A DNA stretch of 64,000 nt from JAPWJZ01 sp965279315 (lineage in GTDB: Bacteria > Pseudomonadota > Alphaproteobacteria > Micavibrionales > UBA2020), in the NCBI GenBank assembly GCA_965279315.1, contig OZ257145.1, positions 2,480,001 to 2,544,000 of the forward strand, in the 5' to 3' direction. The notes under the pieces were generated by a model. It searched no databases. It saw nothing but the letters and a program-made list of their open reading frames with translations, and had not been told where the DNA came from. Each line of letters starts with the position of its first letter. The first letter of the stretch is position 1. The position numbers and the translations under genes are program-made. Below, in pieces: positions 42,964 through 52,596 of this stretch.

Positions 42964-43593
42964 ATGTCCGATGCAAAGCCCGCACAATTCGTGCTGCCGC
43001 CGCTGCCCTACGCGAAAGACGCGCTGGAGCCGCATATCTCGGCGAACACGTTCGACTATCACTACGGCAAGCATCACAAGGCGTATGTTGATAAAGCAAA
43101 CGAACTTGTCGTCGGCACCGGCCTCGAAGGCAAATCGCTGGAGGAAGTGATCATCGAAGCCAAGAAAAAAGGCCTCGGCCCGCTGTTCAACAACGCGGCG
43201 CAGATTTATAACCACAACGTGTTTTGGGAAAGCATGAAGCCCAATGGCGGCGGCGCGCCCACCGGCCCGTTGCTGGACAAAATCAACGAAGCCTTCGGCA
43301 GCTTCGACAAGTTCAAGGAGCAGTTCGTGGCGGCTGGCGTCGGCCAGTTCGGTTCAGGCTGGGTCTGGCTTGTGGAATCCGGCGGCAAATTGGAGATCGT
43401 GAAATCGGCGAACGCGGAAACCCCGCTGACCGATGGCAAGAAAATCCTGATGGTCTGCGACGTGTGGGAACACGCCTACTATCTCGACTACCAGAACCGC
43501 CGCGCGGATTTCGTGAAGGTGTTCGTCGAGAAACTGGCGAACTGGGATTACGCAAGCAACAACCTTGCGAAACCCGCCGCACCCAAGCCGTAA
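42964..43593 (+). CDS. sodB: Iron superoxide dismutase
   Basis: 209 residues. Metal ligands H24 (LEPHIS), H84 (YNHNVFW), D166 and H170 (DVWEHAYYLDY) are intact. FNNAAQ80 carries the glutamine in the FeSOD position, supporting iron. No signal peptide, so cytoplasmic. AGGAGGAG lies directly ahead of the ATG; a palindrome lies in the promoter area and a strong terminator follows. Confidence 0.95.
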   Translation: MSDAKPAQFVLPPLPYAKDALEPHISANTFDYHYGKHHKAYVDKANELVVGTGLEGKSLEEVIIEAKKKGLGPLFNNAAQIYNHNVFWESMKPNGGGAPTGPLLDKINEAFGSFDKFKEQFVAAGVGQFGSGWVWLVESGGKLEIVKSANAETPLTDGKKILMVCDVWEHAYYLDYQNRRADFVKVFVEKLANWDYASNNLAKPAAPKP

Positions 43594-43610
43594 GGTTTTC
43601 GGGATACAAA

Positions 43611-43643
43611 AAAAAGAGCCGCAGGAATGCGGCTCTTTTTTTT
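43611..43643. terminator. Bidirectional intrinsic terminator
   Basis: AAAAAGAGCCGCA and TGCGGCTCTTTTT form a perfect hairpin with a GGAA loop, between the ends of sodB and the Mth938-type gene. Confidence 0.9.
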
Positions 43644-44034
43644 ATAACTTCTTGTCGGGCGGCGGCCCTGCGGGGATCAGGGCGGCGGCAACCTGCCTGC
43701 CTTCGGTGCGGAGCACGTTAAAAGTACGGCAGGCCGCCCCCAGCTCCATCACTTCGGCGACGATGCCACGCGCCTTCAGCGCAGTCAGCAATGCCGCATC
43801 CAGCAACGCAGCCTTGGCCGCACCAATGATCAGGTAGCTGACGTCAAAACGCTCCAGCCCGGCAAGATGCGCCGGTTGCAGTTCCGTCACAGCCCTGACG
43901 TCGAGTGGCAGCACTTCGTCGCCCGCAATCACGATGGCGCCAAGGTATTCCGCCCCGTTGATGCGAAATCCGCGCGCGGTATAGTTGTGGATGATCTTGG
44001 CCTCGGGGCCAATCAGCGGCGTGACGTCAGCCAT
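43642..44034 (-). CDS. Mth938-like domain protein
   Basis: 130 residues of the Mth938/DUF498 family (human NDUFAF3/AAMDC relatives). YTARGFRINGAEYLGAIVI, VSYLIIGAA and GIVAEVMELGAACRTFNVL are typical. Function in bacteria is unknown; it lies 6 bases after secF, its usual place in alphaproteobacteria. Confidence 0.85.
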   Translation of the reverse strand: MADVTPLIGPEAKIIHNYTARGFRINGAEYLGAIVIAGDEVLPLDVRAVTELQPAHLAGLERFDVSYLIIGAAKAALLDAALLTALKARGIVAEVMELGAACRTFNVLRTEGRQVAAALIPAGPPPDKKL

Positions 44035-44040
44035 GATTTA

Positions 44041-45000
44041 TCAGGCCTTGGCCAGCTTGCCACGCGGCTTGTCGCCACTTGCCTTGTCCTTGTCACCCGA
44101 CTCTTCCGGGCCACGGCGGACATTCATGTATGTCAGCAAGGGGGCGGAGAAGAACATCGATGAATACGGGCCGAACAGGATACCGACCAGCATGGCGTAG
44201 GTGAAGCCCTTGATCGCCTCGCCGCCGAAGATGCACAGCGCACCCATCGACATAAAGGTGGTCATGGTTGTCATGAGCGTACGGCCCAGCACGTCGTTGA
44301 TCGAGATATTGACGATTTCGGGCATGGGGGTGCGGCGGTATTTGCGCAGCATCTCGCGGATACGGTCAAACACGACGACGGTTTCGTTGATCGAATAACC
44401 GGCGACCAGCAGCGCGGCCGCAACGGTGGAAAGGTCGAATTCAATCTGCGTGATCAGGAAGAACAGCAGCGTCGCCAGCATGTCGTGCGCCAACGCGAAG
44501 ACGGCGACGACGCCAAACTGCCATTCAAAGCGGATCCAGATGTAACCCAGGATGCCGATCATGGAATAGATGAAGGCCGTGATGCCGGCGGTGATCAGTT
44601 CCTTGCCCACATGCGGGCCGACATATTCAACGCGGCGGAATTCCGCGCCGGGCAGCAGTTTCTGCACTTCTTCATTCACCGCTTTTTGCGTCGCGGCATC
44701 CGCTTCACGGCCAGGGATCTTCACCAGAACAGCGTCCGTGCCAAATTCCTGAATGGAGGGCGTGCCGTGGCTGAGGCCGTGAAGGTCGGTGCGGATTTTT
44801 TCGATGGTCATGCCAGGTGCCGGCTTCACTTCGATCAGCAGACCGCCGGTGAAGTCGATGCCGAGGTTCAGACCCTTGGTGAACAGAAGGAAAACAACCG
44901 CAACCGTCATCAGCGCCGACAGCGCGAAGGTGTATCTATGCACACCCATGAAGTTGAAATTGGTCTTGTCCTTGACGATCCGGAAACGGAAACCAGCCAT
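44041..45000 (-). CDS. secF: Protein translocase subunit SecF
   Basis: 319 residues, six membrane helices. FTLSALMTVAVV-like first helix, LNLGIDFTGGLLIEV as the periplasmic entry, and YSINETVVVFDRIRE plus RTLMTTMTTFMSMGAL of the membrane core. It forms a complex with SecD and YajC that uses proton flow to pull exported proteins through SecYEG. Lys/Gly/Asp-rich tail. Separated from secD by 11 bases. Confidence 0.96.
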   Translation of the reverse strand: MAGFRFRIVKDKTNFNFMGVHRYTFALSALMTVAVVFLLFTKGLNLGIDFTGGLLIEVKPAPGMTIEKIRTDLHGLSHGTPSIQEFGTDAVLVKIPGREADAATQKAVNEEVQKLLPGAEFRRVEYVGPHVGKELITAGITAFIYSMIGILGYIWIRFEWQFGVVAVFALAHDMLATLLFFLITQIEFDLSTVAAALLVAGYSINETVVVFDRIREMLRKYRRTPMPEIVNISINDVLGRTLMTTMTTFMSMGALCIFGGEAIKGFTYAMLVGILFGPYSSMFFSAPLLTYMNVRRGPEESGDKDKASGDKPRGKLAKA

Positions 45001-45011
45001 GATGTCGATCC

Positions 45012-46595
45012 TTACAGGTGAAGCGTTGCGGGCTTCGTCTTGCGAAGCCAGGCGATGATGATCAGGCGCGTGAGCATGATCGAGGCGAAAAGCGAGGTAA
45101 TGATGCCGATGCTCATCGCGACAGCGAAGCCCTTGACGGGGCCGGAACCGAAGGAGAACAGGATGATCGCCACGATCAGCGTCGTCAGGTTCGAGTCAAA
45201 AATGGTGCGCAGCGCCTGGCGATACCCTGTATCGACAGATGACAGCACCGAGCGTCCATGCCGGATTTCCTCGCGGATGCGTTCATACACAAGGACGTTC
45301 GCATCGACGCCGATACCCATGGTCAGGATGATCGCCGCGATACCGGGCAGCGTCAGCGTCGCCTGCAGCATCGACAGCAGCGCGAAGATCAGCACAAGGT
45401 TGAACCCGAGTGCGATGACGGCGAAGAAGCCGAACAGCCCATAGGACGCCACCATGAGAAGAGTGACGGCAATAAAGGCAACGCCCGATGCTATCTTGCC
45501 GGATGCGACGGAGTCAGACCCGAGGCTGGGGCCGACACTGCGTTCCTCGACAATCGTCAGTTCCGCCGGCAGCGCCCCGGAGCGCAGCAGCAGCGCAAGG
45601 TCGGTTGCCTGTTTCACATCGAAGCCGCCGGAGATCTGGCCGTTGCCGCCGCAGATGGGCTCGCGGATGACGGGGGCGGAAATGACGGTAGGCTTGTTCT
45701 TTTCAAGTTCCAGCACGATTGCGAAGGGCTTGCCCACATTCGCGCGCGACACGTCGCAGAACTGCTTGCCCCCGATTGAATCAAGGCGGAAGGAAACGGC
45801 AGCGCCCGACATGCGGTCGATCTGCGGCTGCGCATCTACAAGGCGCTCGCCATCGATCACGGCCTGTGTCTTGATGTAGATCGTCTGGCCGGGATGTTCG
45901 CTCATCGGCAGCTTGCGCGAGCCTGCGCCGGGCTTGCCCGAGGTGATGGCGTCTTCGTCCACAAGATGGAAAGACATTTTCGCGGTCACGCCCAGCAGGT
46001 CTTTGATGTGCTGCGGGTCATCGACACCCGGCAGCTGCAGCACGATGCGGTCGGAGCCCTGACGCTGGATGATCGGCTCGCGCGTGCCGGTTTCATCGAC
46101 GCGGCGGCGCACGATCTCGATCGACTGGTTCAGTATCTGGGAGGTCAGGTCACGAACCGCGACTTCGTCCATCTTCACGGTCACGAGGCCTTCAGGGGTC
46201 ACATCGACAGCTGCCAGATGTTCAAGGCCGCGTGCGATCTTGCGCGCATTTTCTGCATCTTCCTGCGGCTTGGTCAATTTGAACGACACGCCGTCATGGC
46301 TGGATTGCAGGTCGGTGTAACCGATGCCTTCCTTACGAAGCTGCTTGCGCGCTTCGGCTTCCATGGCTTCCATGCGCTTGGTTATGACGGGCTTCAAATC
46401 TGCTTCCAGCAGCAGGTGCGATCCGCCGCGCAGGTCGAGGCCGAGGTTGACCGTCTTGGTCGGGAACCAGCTGGGCAGGTTCTTTTCCATCGCCTCCTGC
46501 TGCTCTTTCGGCAACAGGTTGGGGATGCAATAGGCGATGCCAAGCACGCAGATCAGGATCGTCAGGATGACTTTCCATTTTTCGATTTGAAGCAT
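45012..46595 (-). CDS. secD: Protein translocase subunit SecD
   Basis: 527 residues. One N-terminal helix, then LGLDLRGGSHLLLEAD, a large periplasmic domain with QRQGSDRIVLQLPGV, and five more helices including MGIGVDANVLVYERIREE and GYRQALRTIFDSNLTTL. Partner of SecF in the translocase. Transcribed after yajC, 26 bases downstream. Confidence 0.97.
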   Translation of the reverse strand: MLQIEKWKVILTILICVLGIAYCIPNLLPKEQQEAMEKNLPSWFPTKTVNLGLDLRGGSHLLLEADLKPVITKRMEAMEAEARKQLRKEGIGYTDLQSSHDGVSFKLTKPQEDAENARKIARGLEHLAAVDVTPEGLVTVKMDEVAVRDLTSQILNQSIEIVRRRVDETGTREPIIQRQGSDRIVLQLPGVDDPQHIKDLLGVTAKMSFHLVDEDAITSGKPGAGSRKLPMSEHPGQTIYIKTQAVIDGERLVDAQPQIDRMSGAAVSFRLDSIGGKQFCDVSRANVGKPFAIVLELEKNKPTVISAPVIREPICGGNGQISGGFDVKQATDLALLLRSGALPAELTIVEERSVGPSLGSDSVASGKIASGVAFIAVTLLMVASYGLFGFFAVIALGFNLVLIFALLSMLQATLTLPGIAAIILTMGIGVDANVLVYERIREEIRHGRSVLSSVDTGYRQALRTIFDSNLTTLIVAIILFSFGSGPVKGFAVAMSIGIITSLFASIMLTRLIIIAWLRKTKPATLHL

Positions 46596-46621
46596 GGATG
46601 ATTGCTCTCGTCAGGTAAGAA

Positions 46622-47047
46622 TTAAGAAGAAGCCTTTTTCGCGGCTTCCTTGGCGGCTTTCTGCGCTTCCTCGACCGCGATTTTCTGCTCTTCCGACTTG
46701 CGGTAGCTGGACTCGCGCACGGTCATGATTGTCTGGCGCACGGCGACGGCTTCGACGCCATGGCCGAGGTCGATCAGCACTTCCTCGTCATTGATGACTT
46801 TTTTCACGGTTGCGACCAAGCCGCCGCCCGTCACGATCTTGTCGCCCTTTTGCAGGTTCTGCATCATTTTGCGATGGTCGATGATGCGCTTGTTCTGCGG
46901 GCGGATAACCATAAGATAAAAGACGAAGAAGATCAGCACGAGCGGCATCATGGTCACCAGAATGCCGGGGCTGCCTGATGATGCTGCAGTTGCGGTATCG
47001 GCGGCGGCGTCGACTGCTTCCTGTGCCCAGGCGGGGGTGATGAACAT
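46622..47047 (-). CDS. yajC: Sec translocon accessory protein YajC
   Basis: 141 residues with a single membrane helix (about 28-50) followed by YLMVIRPQNKRIIDHRKM and GDKIVTGGGLVATVKKV, the YajC signature. The first 27 residues resemble a signal-like segment ending AWAQEA. The C-terminal tail is Lys/Ala/Glu-rich. First gene of yajC-secD-secF-Mth938. Confidence 0.95.
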   Translation of the reverse strand: MFITPAWAQEAVDAAADTATAASSGSPGILVTMMPLVLIFFVFYLMVIRPQNKRIIDHRKMMQNLQKGDKIVTGGGLVATVKKVINDEEVLIDLGHGVEAVAVRQTIMTVRESSYRKSEEQKIAVEEAQKAAKEAAKKASS

Positions 47048-47175
47048 CTCGTCGTTACTCCATCTTTATTGTTTACCGCTGTTATATTGCGCATTAAGCT
47101 TGAAAAAACAACAGCAAACCGCGCATTTTCCTGTTTTCACGCTGCACGCGAATAAAGAAATTCAAGGACTTGATA

Positions 47176-49641
47176 ATGAAGAAACTCATGCTATTCACGG
47201 TCGGTGGCGCGACTGTAGCAATGTTAATCGTTTTCATTGGTTTATTTTTCTTTCTTAAACCTATTGTTGAATCCCAGATTCAGGCCAATGGCTTTGAAAA
47301 GGCCATCGTTGAAAGCGCGGCTTTCAGCTTCAGCGGCACTACTCTGAAAAATCTGAAGCTCGATGCGGATGGAAATGAAATCAAAGATGTGAAGGTTTAT
47401 ATGACGGTTGCCGACGCGAAAAAGCGCCAGGCGACACGCGTCGACATCGAAGGCATCCGTTTACGCTGGCCCCTCGCCGCTGCATCGTCATCATCGGCCC
47501 CCGCGACCGGCCCGATGAACCTGCATGCAAAAGACATAACATTTAAAGACGTCATCCTGACCGTGACCACGCCCTATGGCGACCTGCCGCTGAAGATCGA
47601 AGGCACACTGACCGATCAGGGCAAACTGTATCACGCTGATGCAACCGTGGCCGGTGAGGCGGCATTCGCGAAAATCAGCGGCAAGCTGCGGATCATCATT
47701 AACAAGGCCAGCCGTGCCATGAACATCCGCTACGACATCGACAACGGGCAGTTCACCATCCCCGATGTCGAGATCATGAAACTGGCGGGCTGGACCGAAT
47801 TCGAGGTCATCCCCGGCCGCGAACTGCCCAGCATCAACGCGCAGCTGGCCGTGGGCGCGATGCGCCTGTTCAAGGTGCCGATGGAGGGCACATCGCTGCA
47901 TGTGACATCGACCAAGGAAAAAACCGAAGCGCTGCTGCAGGGCAGCGTCATCAATAACTCGGGCGATGTCGCCGTCGATTTCCACGTCGATCACACCGAC
48001 AAAGCCGTCGATAAAATGAGCCTGCGCGCCGAAGCGAAACTGCAGAACCTTTACACCCTCGACCTTGCCGATATGGATGGCCAGGGCAACATCGTGCTGG
48101 ATGCAACGGGCGAACATGTCCGCGACGGCAGCTGGGGCGATGTCGCGCAATGGAAAAACCTGCAGGGCAGCGCGGGCGTCGACATGGAAAAACTGTCCCT
48201 GCCCGGCCTGATGTCGGGCGCGCAGGCGCTTGGTACGGTGAAGCTGTCGCTTGACCCCGCCACGCAACGCCTGACCATTTCCGCACCGACCGATGAATTG
48301 TCGTTTCAGGCAAAGGTCAAGGCGATCGGCAACCGTGTTGCCCAGCTGCGTATTCCGCTCAACAACACCAAGCCTGCATCTGTTGTATGGGATAACAAGC
48401 TGAAAACCTTGCAACTCAGCATGCAGGGCGCGGAAATCGCGGCGCTTGATTTCTGGGGCAAGAAAATCAACACCAACCTGACCGCGTATCTGGCCGATGC
48501 GCCGGTGCTGGAGGGCAAGCTCGATATCGGCGACCTGAGCCACAAGGCACAGCCCAAATATTTTATCCCCGTGCGCATGAACATGGATTTCGTATCGCTC
48601 AGCAGCCACAAGGGCGGCACGGGTTACACCGGCGCGATATCGGAGAAAAATGGCTGGATATCGGCCAAGCTTGAAGGCCGCCATGACGGCACGAACGGCA
48701 AGGGATTTTTGTCGGTCAACATGCCGCCCACCACTTTCGCATCGCCCGCAACACAGGTTGCGATGGCGTTTCCCATTACACAGCAATATTTCATCGACGG
48801 CTTCGGCGCGCTTGGTCTTTCCGCGAATGTGACATGGGTAAAGGGCAAGAACGGTTATACGACCGCTACGACGGGGCAGCTTTACCTGAAGGATTTCACC
48901 TGCAACGTTCGCGATAACGTCATCACCGGCATCAATACCGTCATGAACCTGACCAGCCTTGCGCCGCTGACGCTGCAGCAGCAGACTGTCAGCGTCGGGG
49001 GATTGAATGTCGGCCTGCCGCTGACGAATGGCGTCACGGTCGTCAGCCTCGATGCAAAACAGAATTTCACGCTGCACAGCGCGGAATGGGAAGCGGTCGG
49101 CGGCAAGATAACCTCCATCCCCTTCACGATGCCGCTGGGCACGATGAACACCGCCGTTACATTGTCGGCCAAGGCGCTCGATTTGCAGCAGCTGTTCCAG
49201 ATCGCGCCACTGGAGGGTTTGACCGCAGACGGCAAAGTGGATGGCAATATTCCGGTGCAGATCAACAACGGGGTTTTCTCCATCGTTAACGGTACGCTGC
49301 AAACGGTAGGCACAGGTGTTATTCGCTACAACCCCGCAAAACCGCCGCCCTTCCTGCAAAACACCACACAGCAGCAGATCATCGACCTGAAGGCTGCGCT
49401 GGCGCAGTTCCATTATGACTCGCTGGGCGTCACGATTAATGGCGAGATTGGAAAATCGCAACAGGTGCAATTGCGCATCCGCGGCAAGAACCCTTTGTTT
49501 TACGCGGGAAAACCGGTGAATTTTAATTTAAATGTGGAAGGCCCCATCGAAAATATCATAAGATACAACCCGGGCAGCAACCGGATCCCCGATACAATCC
49601 GCAAGCAGCTGGAAACATACGAGGCGAACCATGCAAAATAA
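47176..49641 (+). CDS. ydbH: YdbH-type AsmA-like intermembrane protein
   Basis: 821 residues. N-terminal membrane anchor (residues 4-28), then a long beta-rich periplasmic body. The C-terminal 230 residues fit the YdbH domain: NVTWVKGKNGYTTATTG, VGGLNVGLPLTNG, LFQIAPLEGLTADGKVDG and a closing YNPGSNRIPDTIRKQL. YdbH, TamB and YhdP redundantly carry phospholipids between inner and outer membranes in enterobacteria. AAGGA precedes the ATG at 47176. First gene of a three-gene operon, overlapping the ynbE-like gene by 11 bases. Confidence 0.87.
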   Translation: MKKLMLFTVGGATVAMLIVFIGLFFFLKPIVESQIQANGFEKAIVESAAFSFSGTTLKNLKLDADGNEIKDVKVYMTVADAKKRQATRVDIEGIRLRWPLAAASSSSAPATGPMNLHAKDITFKDVILTVTTPYGDLPLKIEGTLTDQGKLYHADATVAGEAAFAKISGKLRIIINKASRAMNIRYDIDNGQFTIPDVEIMKLAGWTEFEVIPGRELPSINAQLAVGAMRLFKVPMEGTSLHVTSTKEKTEALLQGSVINNSGDVAVDFHVDHTDKAVDKMSLRAEAKLQNLYTLDLADMDGQGNIVLDATGEHVRDGSWGDVAQWKNLQGSAGVDMEKLSLPGLMSGAQALGTVKLSLDPATQRLTISAPTDELSFQAKVKAIGNRVAQLRIPLNNTKPASVVWDNKLKTLQLSMQGAEIAALDFWGKKINTNLTAYLADAPVLEGKLDIGDLSHKAQPKYFIPVRMNMDFVSLSSHKGGTGYTGAISEKNGWISAKLEGRHDGTNGKGFLSVNMPPTTFASPATQVAMAFPITQQYFIDGFGALGLSANVTWVKGKNGYTTATTGQLYLKDFTCNVRDNVITGINTVMNLTSLAPLTLQQQTVSVGGLNVGLPLTNGVTVVSLDAKQNFTLHSAEWEAVGGKITSIPFTMPLGTMNTAVTLSAKALDLQQLFQIAPLEGLTADGKVDGNIPVQINNGVFSIVNGTLQTVGTGVIRYNPAKPPPFLQNTTQQQIIDLKAALAQFHYDSLGVTINGEIGKSQQVQLRIRGKNPLFYAGKPVNFNLNVEGPIENIIRYNPGSNRIPDTIRKQLETYEANHAK

Positions 49642-49882
49642 AAAACGGACACTTCTGACCGCCCTGCCTGCGCTCTGCGCCGGCATGAGCGTTGTCGCAA
49701 TGACGGCCTGCACCCCGACCGTGAAGGTCGAGGCGCCCGACAAGCCCATCGAGATCAACATGAACATCAAGATCGAACAGGAAGTGCGCGTGAAGGTCGA
49801 AAAAGACCTCGATGCAGCCTTCGCCAACGATCCCGAACTGTTCGGCGTCGACACAAAACCTGCTGAGGAGAAAAAACAATGA
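49631..49882 (+). CDS. ynbE: YnbE-like lipoprotein
   Basis: 83 residues. Signal with lipobox ending M-T-A-C27, then TPTVKVEAPDKPIEINMNIK, the YnbE motif that forms a beta-strand extension on YdbH, and a helical Glu/Lys-rich tail longer than in E. coli YnbE. It is thought to link YdbH to the outer membrane. Overlaps both neighbours (11 and 4 bases). Confidence 0.87.
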   Translation: MQNKKRTLLTALPALCAGMSVVAMTACTPTVKVEAPDKPIEINMNIKIEQEVRVKVEKDLDAAFANDPELFGVDTKPAEEKKQ

Positions 49883-50220
49883 TCCGGAACATCTCGAAAG
49901 TATTGATGACCTGCTGCGCCCTGTTCATGTCGGCCTCCATCGCCTTTGCAGCACTGTCGCTGCCGGCGGCGAAGGCTGACGGCCTTGTCGGCGAAAAACC
50001 CGACGGCCTGCTGGGCATCGTCACCTCCGCCCCTTCGACCGAGGTGCAGGCATTGGTGAACTCGACCAACAGCCAGCGCATGGCGAAATACAACGCCATC
50101 GCATCTAAAAACAACACGCCGATCGACCAGATCCAGGGTCTCGCCGGCCAGAAACTGATCAATTCGACCGGCCCCGGCGAGTTCTTCATGAACGCATCGG
50201 GCGGCTGGCAGAAGAAGTGA
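49879..50220 (+). CDS. ydbL: YdbL-family (DUF1318) periplasmic protein
   Basis: 113 residues with a signal peptide ending near AFAALS. AKADGLVGEKPDGLLGIV, VNSTNSQRMAKYNAIASKNN and GLAGQKLINSTGPGEFF match DUF1318. YdbL is reported to control assembly of the YdbH-YnbE bridge. Last gene of the operon, followed at once by a terminator. Confidence 0.9.
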   Translation: MIRNISKVLMTCCALFMSASIAFAALSLPAAKADGLVGEKPDGLLGIVTSAPSTEVQALVNSTNSQRMAKYNAIASKNNTPIDQIQGLAGQKLINSTGPGEFFMNASGGWQKK

Positions 50221-50238
50221 TCTTTTGCTGAACAAATA

Positions 50239-50271
50239 AAAAAACAGGCCGTGAAAACGGCCTGTTTTTTT
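50239..50271. terminator. Bidirectional intrinsic terminator
   Basis: AACAGGCCGT and ACGGCCTGTT with long flanking A and T runs around a GAAA loop, between the ydbL and serB ends; its left arm T run lies in the serB stop region. Confidence 0.9.
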
Positions 50272-51169
50272 ATGCGACGAATTCGCGCTTGGTGTAACCC
50301 TGCATATACAGGATCGACGTCAAATCAGTATGGCGGATCTGGAACGGCGTTGCGGCCACGACCGCAGGTTTGCCGAAATAGCCGACCCCTGCCCCTGCGG
50401 TTTGCAGCATCGGGATATCATTCGCGCCGTCCCCCACTGCAACGGCAGCGCGGGGATCGGTGCCGAGCAAGCGGGCTTCATCCTCGACTGTTTTTTTCTT
50501 GGTGTTCTTGTCCACAATCGGCTCCATCACTTCGCCGGTCAGCATGTCGTATTCGATGCCAAGGCGGTTGCCGATGTTTTTGTTGAAACCCAAAGTCTGC
50601 GCAACCGGGGCTGTGAAAAAATCAAACCCGCCCGAAATCAGCACACAACCCGCGCCGAAACGTCGCATCGTGCCGACCAGCGTTTTCGCGCCCTTGGAAT
50701 AACGCACCTGATCGAGCGTTTCCTGCAATGCCGATACCGGCATGCCGCGCAGCAACCCAACCCGCATGCGTAACGCTTCGGCGAAATCAATCTCCCCGCG
50801 CATTGCCTGCTGCGTAATAGGCGCAACCTTGTCCTTCAGCCCGAAATGCGCCGCAAGCTCGTCCAGCGTTTCGCCCTCGATCATCGTCGCGTCCATGTCG
50901 GCGACCAGCAATCTTTTGCGGCGAAATTCATCCTTCGCCTGCACGAAGACATCGCACGCGCCGAAATCGGCGAACGCCGCGCGTAACGCTGCCGTCAAAT
51001 TATCGTGATGCGCAGATACCGTGATGTCGATTGCCGTTGCGGGGTTCAGGATATCTAGCGTCACGTTTTCAACACCCGCCGATTTCGCAAGCGCGATGGC
51101 GCGCGTTTGAATGGCTTCATCAAGCGCGCCTTCGCGTGCTGCGACGATGGTGATGACGGTATCGGCCAT
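50270..51169 (-). CDS. serB: Phosphoserine phosphatase
   Basis: 299-residue HAD enzyme. Nucleophile motif LLVADMDATMIEGE near residues 86-99 (D-x-D), CVLISGGFDFFTAPVA (motif II Ser) and AVAVGDGANDIPML (motif III) are intact. A degenerate N-terminal domain of about 75 residues takes the ACT-like position seen in SerB. Completes serine synthesis with serA and serC nearby, although each has its own transcription unit. Confidence 0.95.
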   Translation of the reverse strand: MADTVITIVAAREGALDEAIQTRAIALAKSAGVENVTLDILNPATAIDITVSAHHDNLTAALRAAFADFGACDVFVQAKDEFRRKRLLVADMDATMIEGETLDELAAHFGLKDKVAPITQQAMRGEIDFAEALRMRVGLLRGMPVSALQETLDQVRYSKGAKTLVGTMRRFGAGCVLISGGFDFFTAPVAQTLGFNKNIGNRLGIEYDMLTGEVMEPIVDKNTKKKTVEDEARLLGTDPRAAVAVGDGANDIPMLQTAGAGVGYFGKPAVVAATPFQIRHTDLTSILYMQGYTKREFVA

Positions 51170-51307
51170 GACAGATTCCCCTTTGTTCCGGCCTGCATTA
51201 AAGCAAAATTATCAATTCCTATCAAGCAGATAGACTATATCATTTGACGGATAAAAAACGGCATCGGAGAATATGCTCATAGTGTTCATAACCTGTAAGG
51301 AGCCACA

Positions 51308-52531
51308 TTGACCGCGACGTTGTATCGTCCCCGTAACATCGCCAGCACCGTTATCCATTATAGTGCTACCGCCGCCATCGCCGGCATCTCTCTCGCCCTC
51401 GGCGGCCCCATCGGAATTGCCGCCGCCGTCGTCCTCTCGGGGGGCATATCGTGGCTGGTACTGAAACAGCAAAAAGATTTCCTCGAAAACCGGCTTGTCG
51501 AACACCCCCGCGTCCACAAACATTCGCCGCATCTGGGCGAAATGGCGGATGACCTTTATAAACGCTCCGGCCTCAAGGCGTCCGAACATCCGATATATGA
51601 TTTCCGCGCCGACCGCAAAAAGTCTCAGGACAAAGGCATTATCGGCAAGGCGCTCGAGGAAGCGTTTGAAGCGATGGGCGACACGCACAACGCCGCCGCC
51701 CTGCACCTTGGCAAACCCGTCATCATGATTTCCGAGCCGTTGCTGAAGCTTCTGGACGATAAAGAAGAAAAAGCGGTGCTGGCGCATGAATTCGCGCACG
51801 CCGCCGCGCATCATACGCGCATCGGCCTGCCGCAAAAGCTGCTGGGCGGGCTTGCCGTCACGACCAACGCCATGACCATGATCGGCGCGTGGTGGGCAAC
51901 CGGCTGGCGCGGGATGCTGTCGAGCGCGGCGGCATCCATTGGTACGTCCGTCGTCGGCAACCTGCTGGCGCGCAAGGCGACTGAAGGCAGCGGCGTGATG
52001 ACGACGAAGGAAGAATATCTCGACCTTCCCGAACTCGCGCAGCGCAAGAAGATCAAGGCCGTCATCAAGGGCGCGGCATCCGCTGTTTCCGTGGGCGTGC
52101 TGACATTATTCAGCCCCGCTTACCTCACCCTCTGGGCTGCAACGAAAGTATTGGGCGCTGCGAACAAACTGGTTACGGGTGCCTATAGCCGGAGCATGGA
52201 ATATCAGGCCGACCGTGGCGCGATTGAACTGGGTGCTGATCCGCTGGCACTCGTGACCGGGTTACGTAAAATTGAACAGGTCGTCGAAAATAGCAAGCTG
52301 GAAACCTTCGACGGCAAGCTGCCCGAAAAAGGCATGCTGACCAAGGCATGGGCGGAGGCCACGGCATCGCATCCCGCGACCGAAAAACGCGTCGCACGCC
52401 TGATAAAATTCGCTGAAAAACAAGGCGTTGCGAAAGATGCTATCGACAAGGCCGCCTTTGGCACGGTCGAGGTTTCCAAGGAACACAACATGCCCTACAG
52501 CGTGATAAAAGAATTGGCACACGGTATGTAA
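51308..52531 (+). CDS. M48-family zinc metalloprotease, membrane-bound
   Basis: 407 residues. Two N-terminal helices (about 14-50), then catalytic H160-E-F-A-H164, two further hydrophobic stretches near 177-210 and 250-275, and the third ligand region SRSMEYQADRGAIELGADP; SHPATEKRVARL near the end is typical of HtpX/M48B. It should act on membrane or misfolded proteins. Start is TTG at 51308, supported by AAGGAG seven bases upstream. Confidence 0.9.
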   Translation: MTATLYRPRNIASTVIHYSATAAIAGISLALGGPIGIAAAVVLSGGISWLVLKQQKDFLENRLVEHPRVHKHSPHLGEMADDLYKRSGLKASEHPIYDFRADRKKSQDKGIIGKALEEAFEAMGDTHNAAALHLGKPVIMISEPLLKLLDDKEEKAVLAHEFAHAAAHHTRIGLPQKLLGGLAVTTNAMTMIGAWWATGWRGMLSSAAASIGTSVVGNLLARKATEGSGVMTTKEEYLDLPELAQRKKIKAVIKGAASAVSVGVLTLFSPAYLTLWAATKVLGAANKLVTGAYSRSMEYQADRGAIELGADPLALVTGLRKIEQVVENSKLETFDGKLPEKGMLTKAWAEATASHPATEKRVARLIKFAEKQGVAKDAIDKAAFGTVEVSKEHNMPYSVIKELAHGM

Positions 52532-52596
52532 AGCTTCGGGAATCCTTGCTATACTCACGCTTTCCCGGCAATGACCGGACTATAGGAGAGTGTGTG

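Noticed and set aside
47491..49470. 659-codon minus-strand open frame
   Set aside because: Antisense to ydbH; composition is that of a shadow and the plus frame matches YdbH.
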